NCBI GenBank assembly: GCA_937952095.1
Contig: CALFYG010000102.1
Coordinates: 1-13,376, forward strand
DNA: 13,376 nucleotides
Reading direction: 5' to 3'
From: an uncultured Micrococcales bacterium
GTDB taxonomy: Bacteria > Actinomycetota > Actinomycetes > S36-B12 > UBA10799
Part shown: positions 13,123-13,376 of the stretch, piece by piece
Layout of the letters: the number at the start of each line of letters is the position of its first letter
How positions within the stretch are numbered: the stretch's first letter is position 1
Notes under the pieces: generated by a model
Databases searched by the model: none
Seen by the model: only the letters and a program-made list of their open reading frames with translations
What the model was told of the DNA's origin: nothing
Program-made: the position numbers and the translations under genes

Positions 13123-13376
13123 CTACACCAAGATCTCGTCGAGTGCCCGCCTCACCGATGCGCGTAACTCGACCATCATGGCGTCACCCTTGTCCCGGCC
13201 GACCGCGAGCGCAAGCCGCGCTCCGGCGCCACTGAGATGCGCGAACAAGACCGTCACCGCTTCCAGTCGCTGTTGCGATTGCACCGGTACGAGGTGCCGC
13301 ACGGCGTCAGCGATGATGCCGCCGTTGATCGTGCTGTCCTCGACGTCGAGTTGCTGCAGTTCCTTGTCGGATTGGG
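13123..13376 (-). CDS. C-terminal part of an unidentified gene (runs off the right edge)
   Basis: An open frame of about 83 codons on the minus strand has no stop from the window edge to TAG at 13125-13123, and ends in R-R-A-L-D-E-I-L-V. The readable part is mostly helical in character (K-E-L-Q-Q-L-D-V-E-D-S, then V-T-V-L-F-A-H-L-S-G-A-G-A-R-L-A-L-A-V-G), with no recognised motif. The start is outside the window, so length and identity are unknown. It is convergent with PEP carboxylase, 12 bases between stops. Confidence 0.55.
   Translation of the reverse strand, partial: QSDKELQQLDVEDSTINGGIIADAVRHLVPVQSQQRLEAVTVLFAHLSGAGARLALAVGRDKGDAMMVELRASVRRALDEILV

Overview
The window is high-GC DNA that reads as the chromosome of an actinobacterium (Actinomycetota). 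The signs are a DUF222/HNH (13E12-type) protein behind a mycobacterial-type LexA box, pervasive leaderless-type starts (a TANNNT -10 box 5-7 nt before an ATG or GTG), GTG starts, a CgoX/HemY-type porphyrinogen oxidase and a full-length PEP carboxylase. Genus cannot be resolved by eye. No rRNA, tRNA, CRISPR array, insertion sequence or integrase was seen, and no stretch over 300 bases lacks a gene.

Left part (1-3650), accessory in character. A possible divergent gene start lies at the left edge. Then comes a DUF222-HNH nuclease-like gene whose promoter is overlapped by an SOS box. Two tandem genes follow (1507-2130, 2143-2874) that I do not recognise but that are clearly paralogous to each other. 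The first carries a very strong hairpin (16 pairs) within its coding sequence. A VapBC toxin-antitoxin pair closes this part.

Middle (3734-7838). A SRPBCC (cyclase/START-like) protein is convergent with an SGNH/GDSL hydrolase. Upstream of the hydrolase, on the same strand, is a small secreted four-cysteine protein. Divergent from that protein is a translationally coupled pair: a HemG/HemY-type porphyrinogen oxidase (probably CgoX, coproporphyrin-forming) and a radical SAM/SPASM protein related to AhbD/NirJ. The pair suggests a haem biosynthesis step, perhaps a radical-SAM route to haem.

Right part (7840-13376). A bile-acid:sodium-symporter family transporter is convergent with the radical SAM gene. 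Next come an acylphosphatase and, upstream of it and overlapping by GTGA, a flavin amine oxidase with a Tat/lipoprotein-like export signal. The amine oxidase is divergent from PEP carboxylase across about 45-50 bp carrying back-to-back promoters. The C-terminal end of an unidentified gene enters from the right edge on the minus strand.

The most interesting items are the SOS-box/leaderless promoter of the HNH gene, the unrecognised paralog pair with its internal hairpin, and the CgoX-radical SAM pair. All functional claims rest on motif reading only; no database search was possible.
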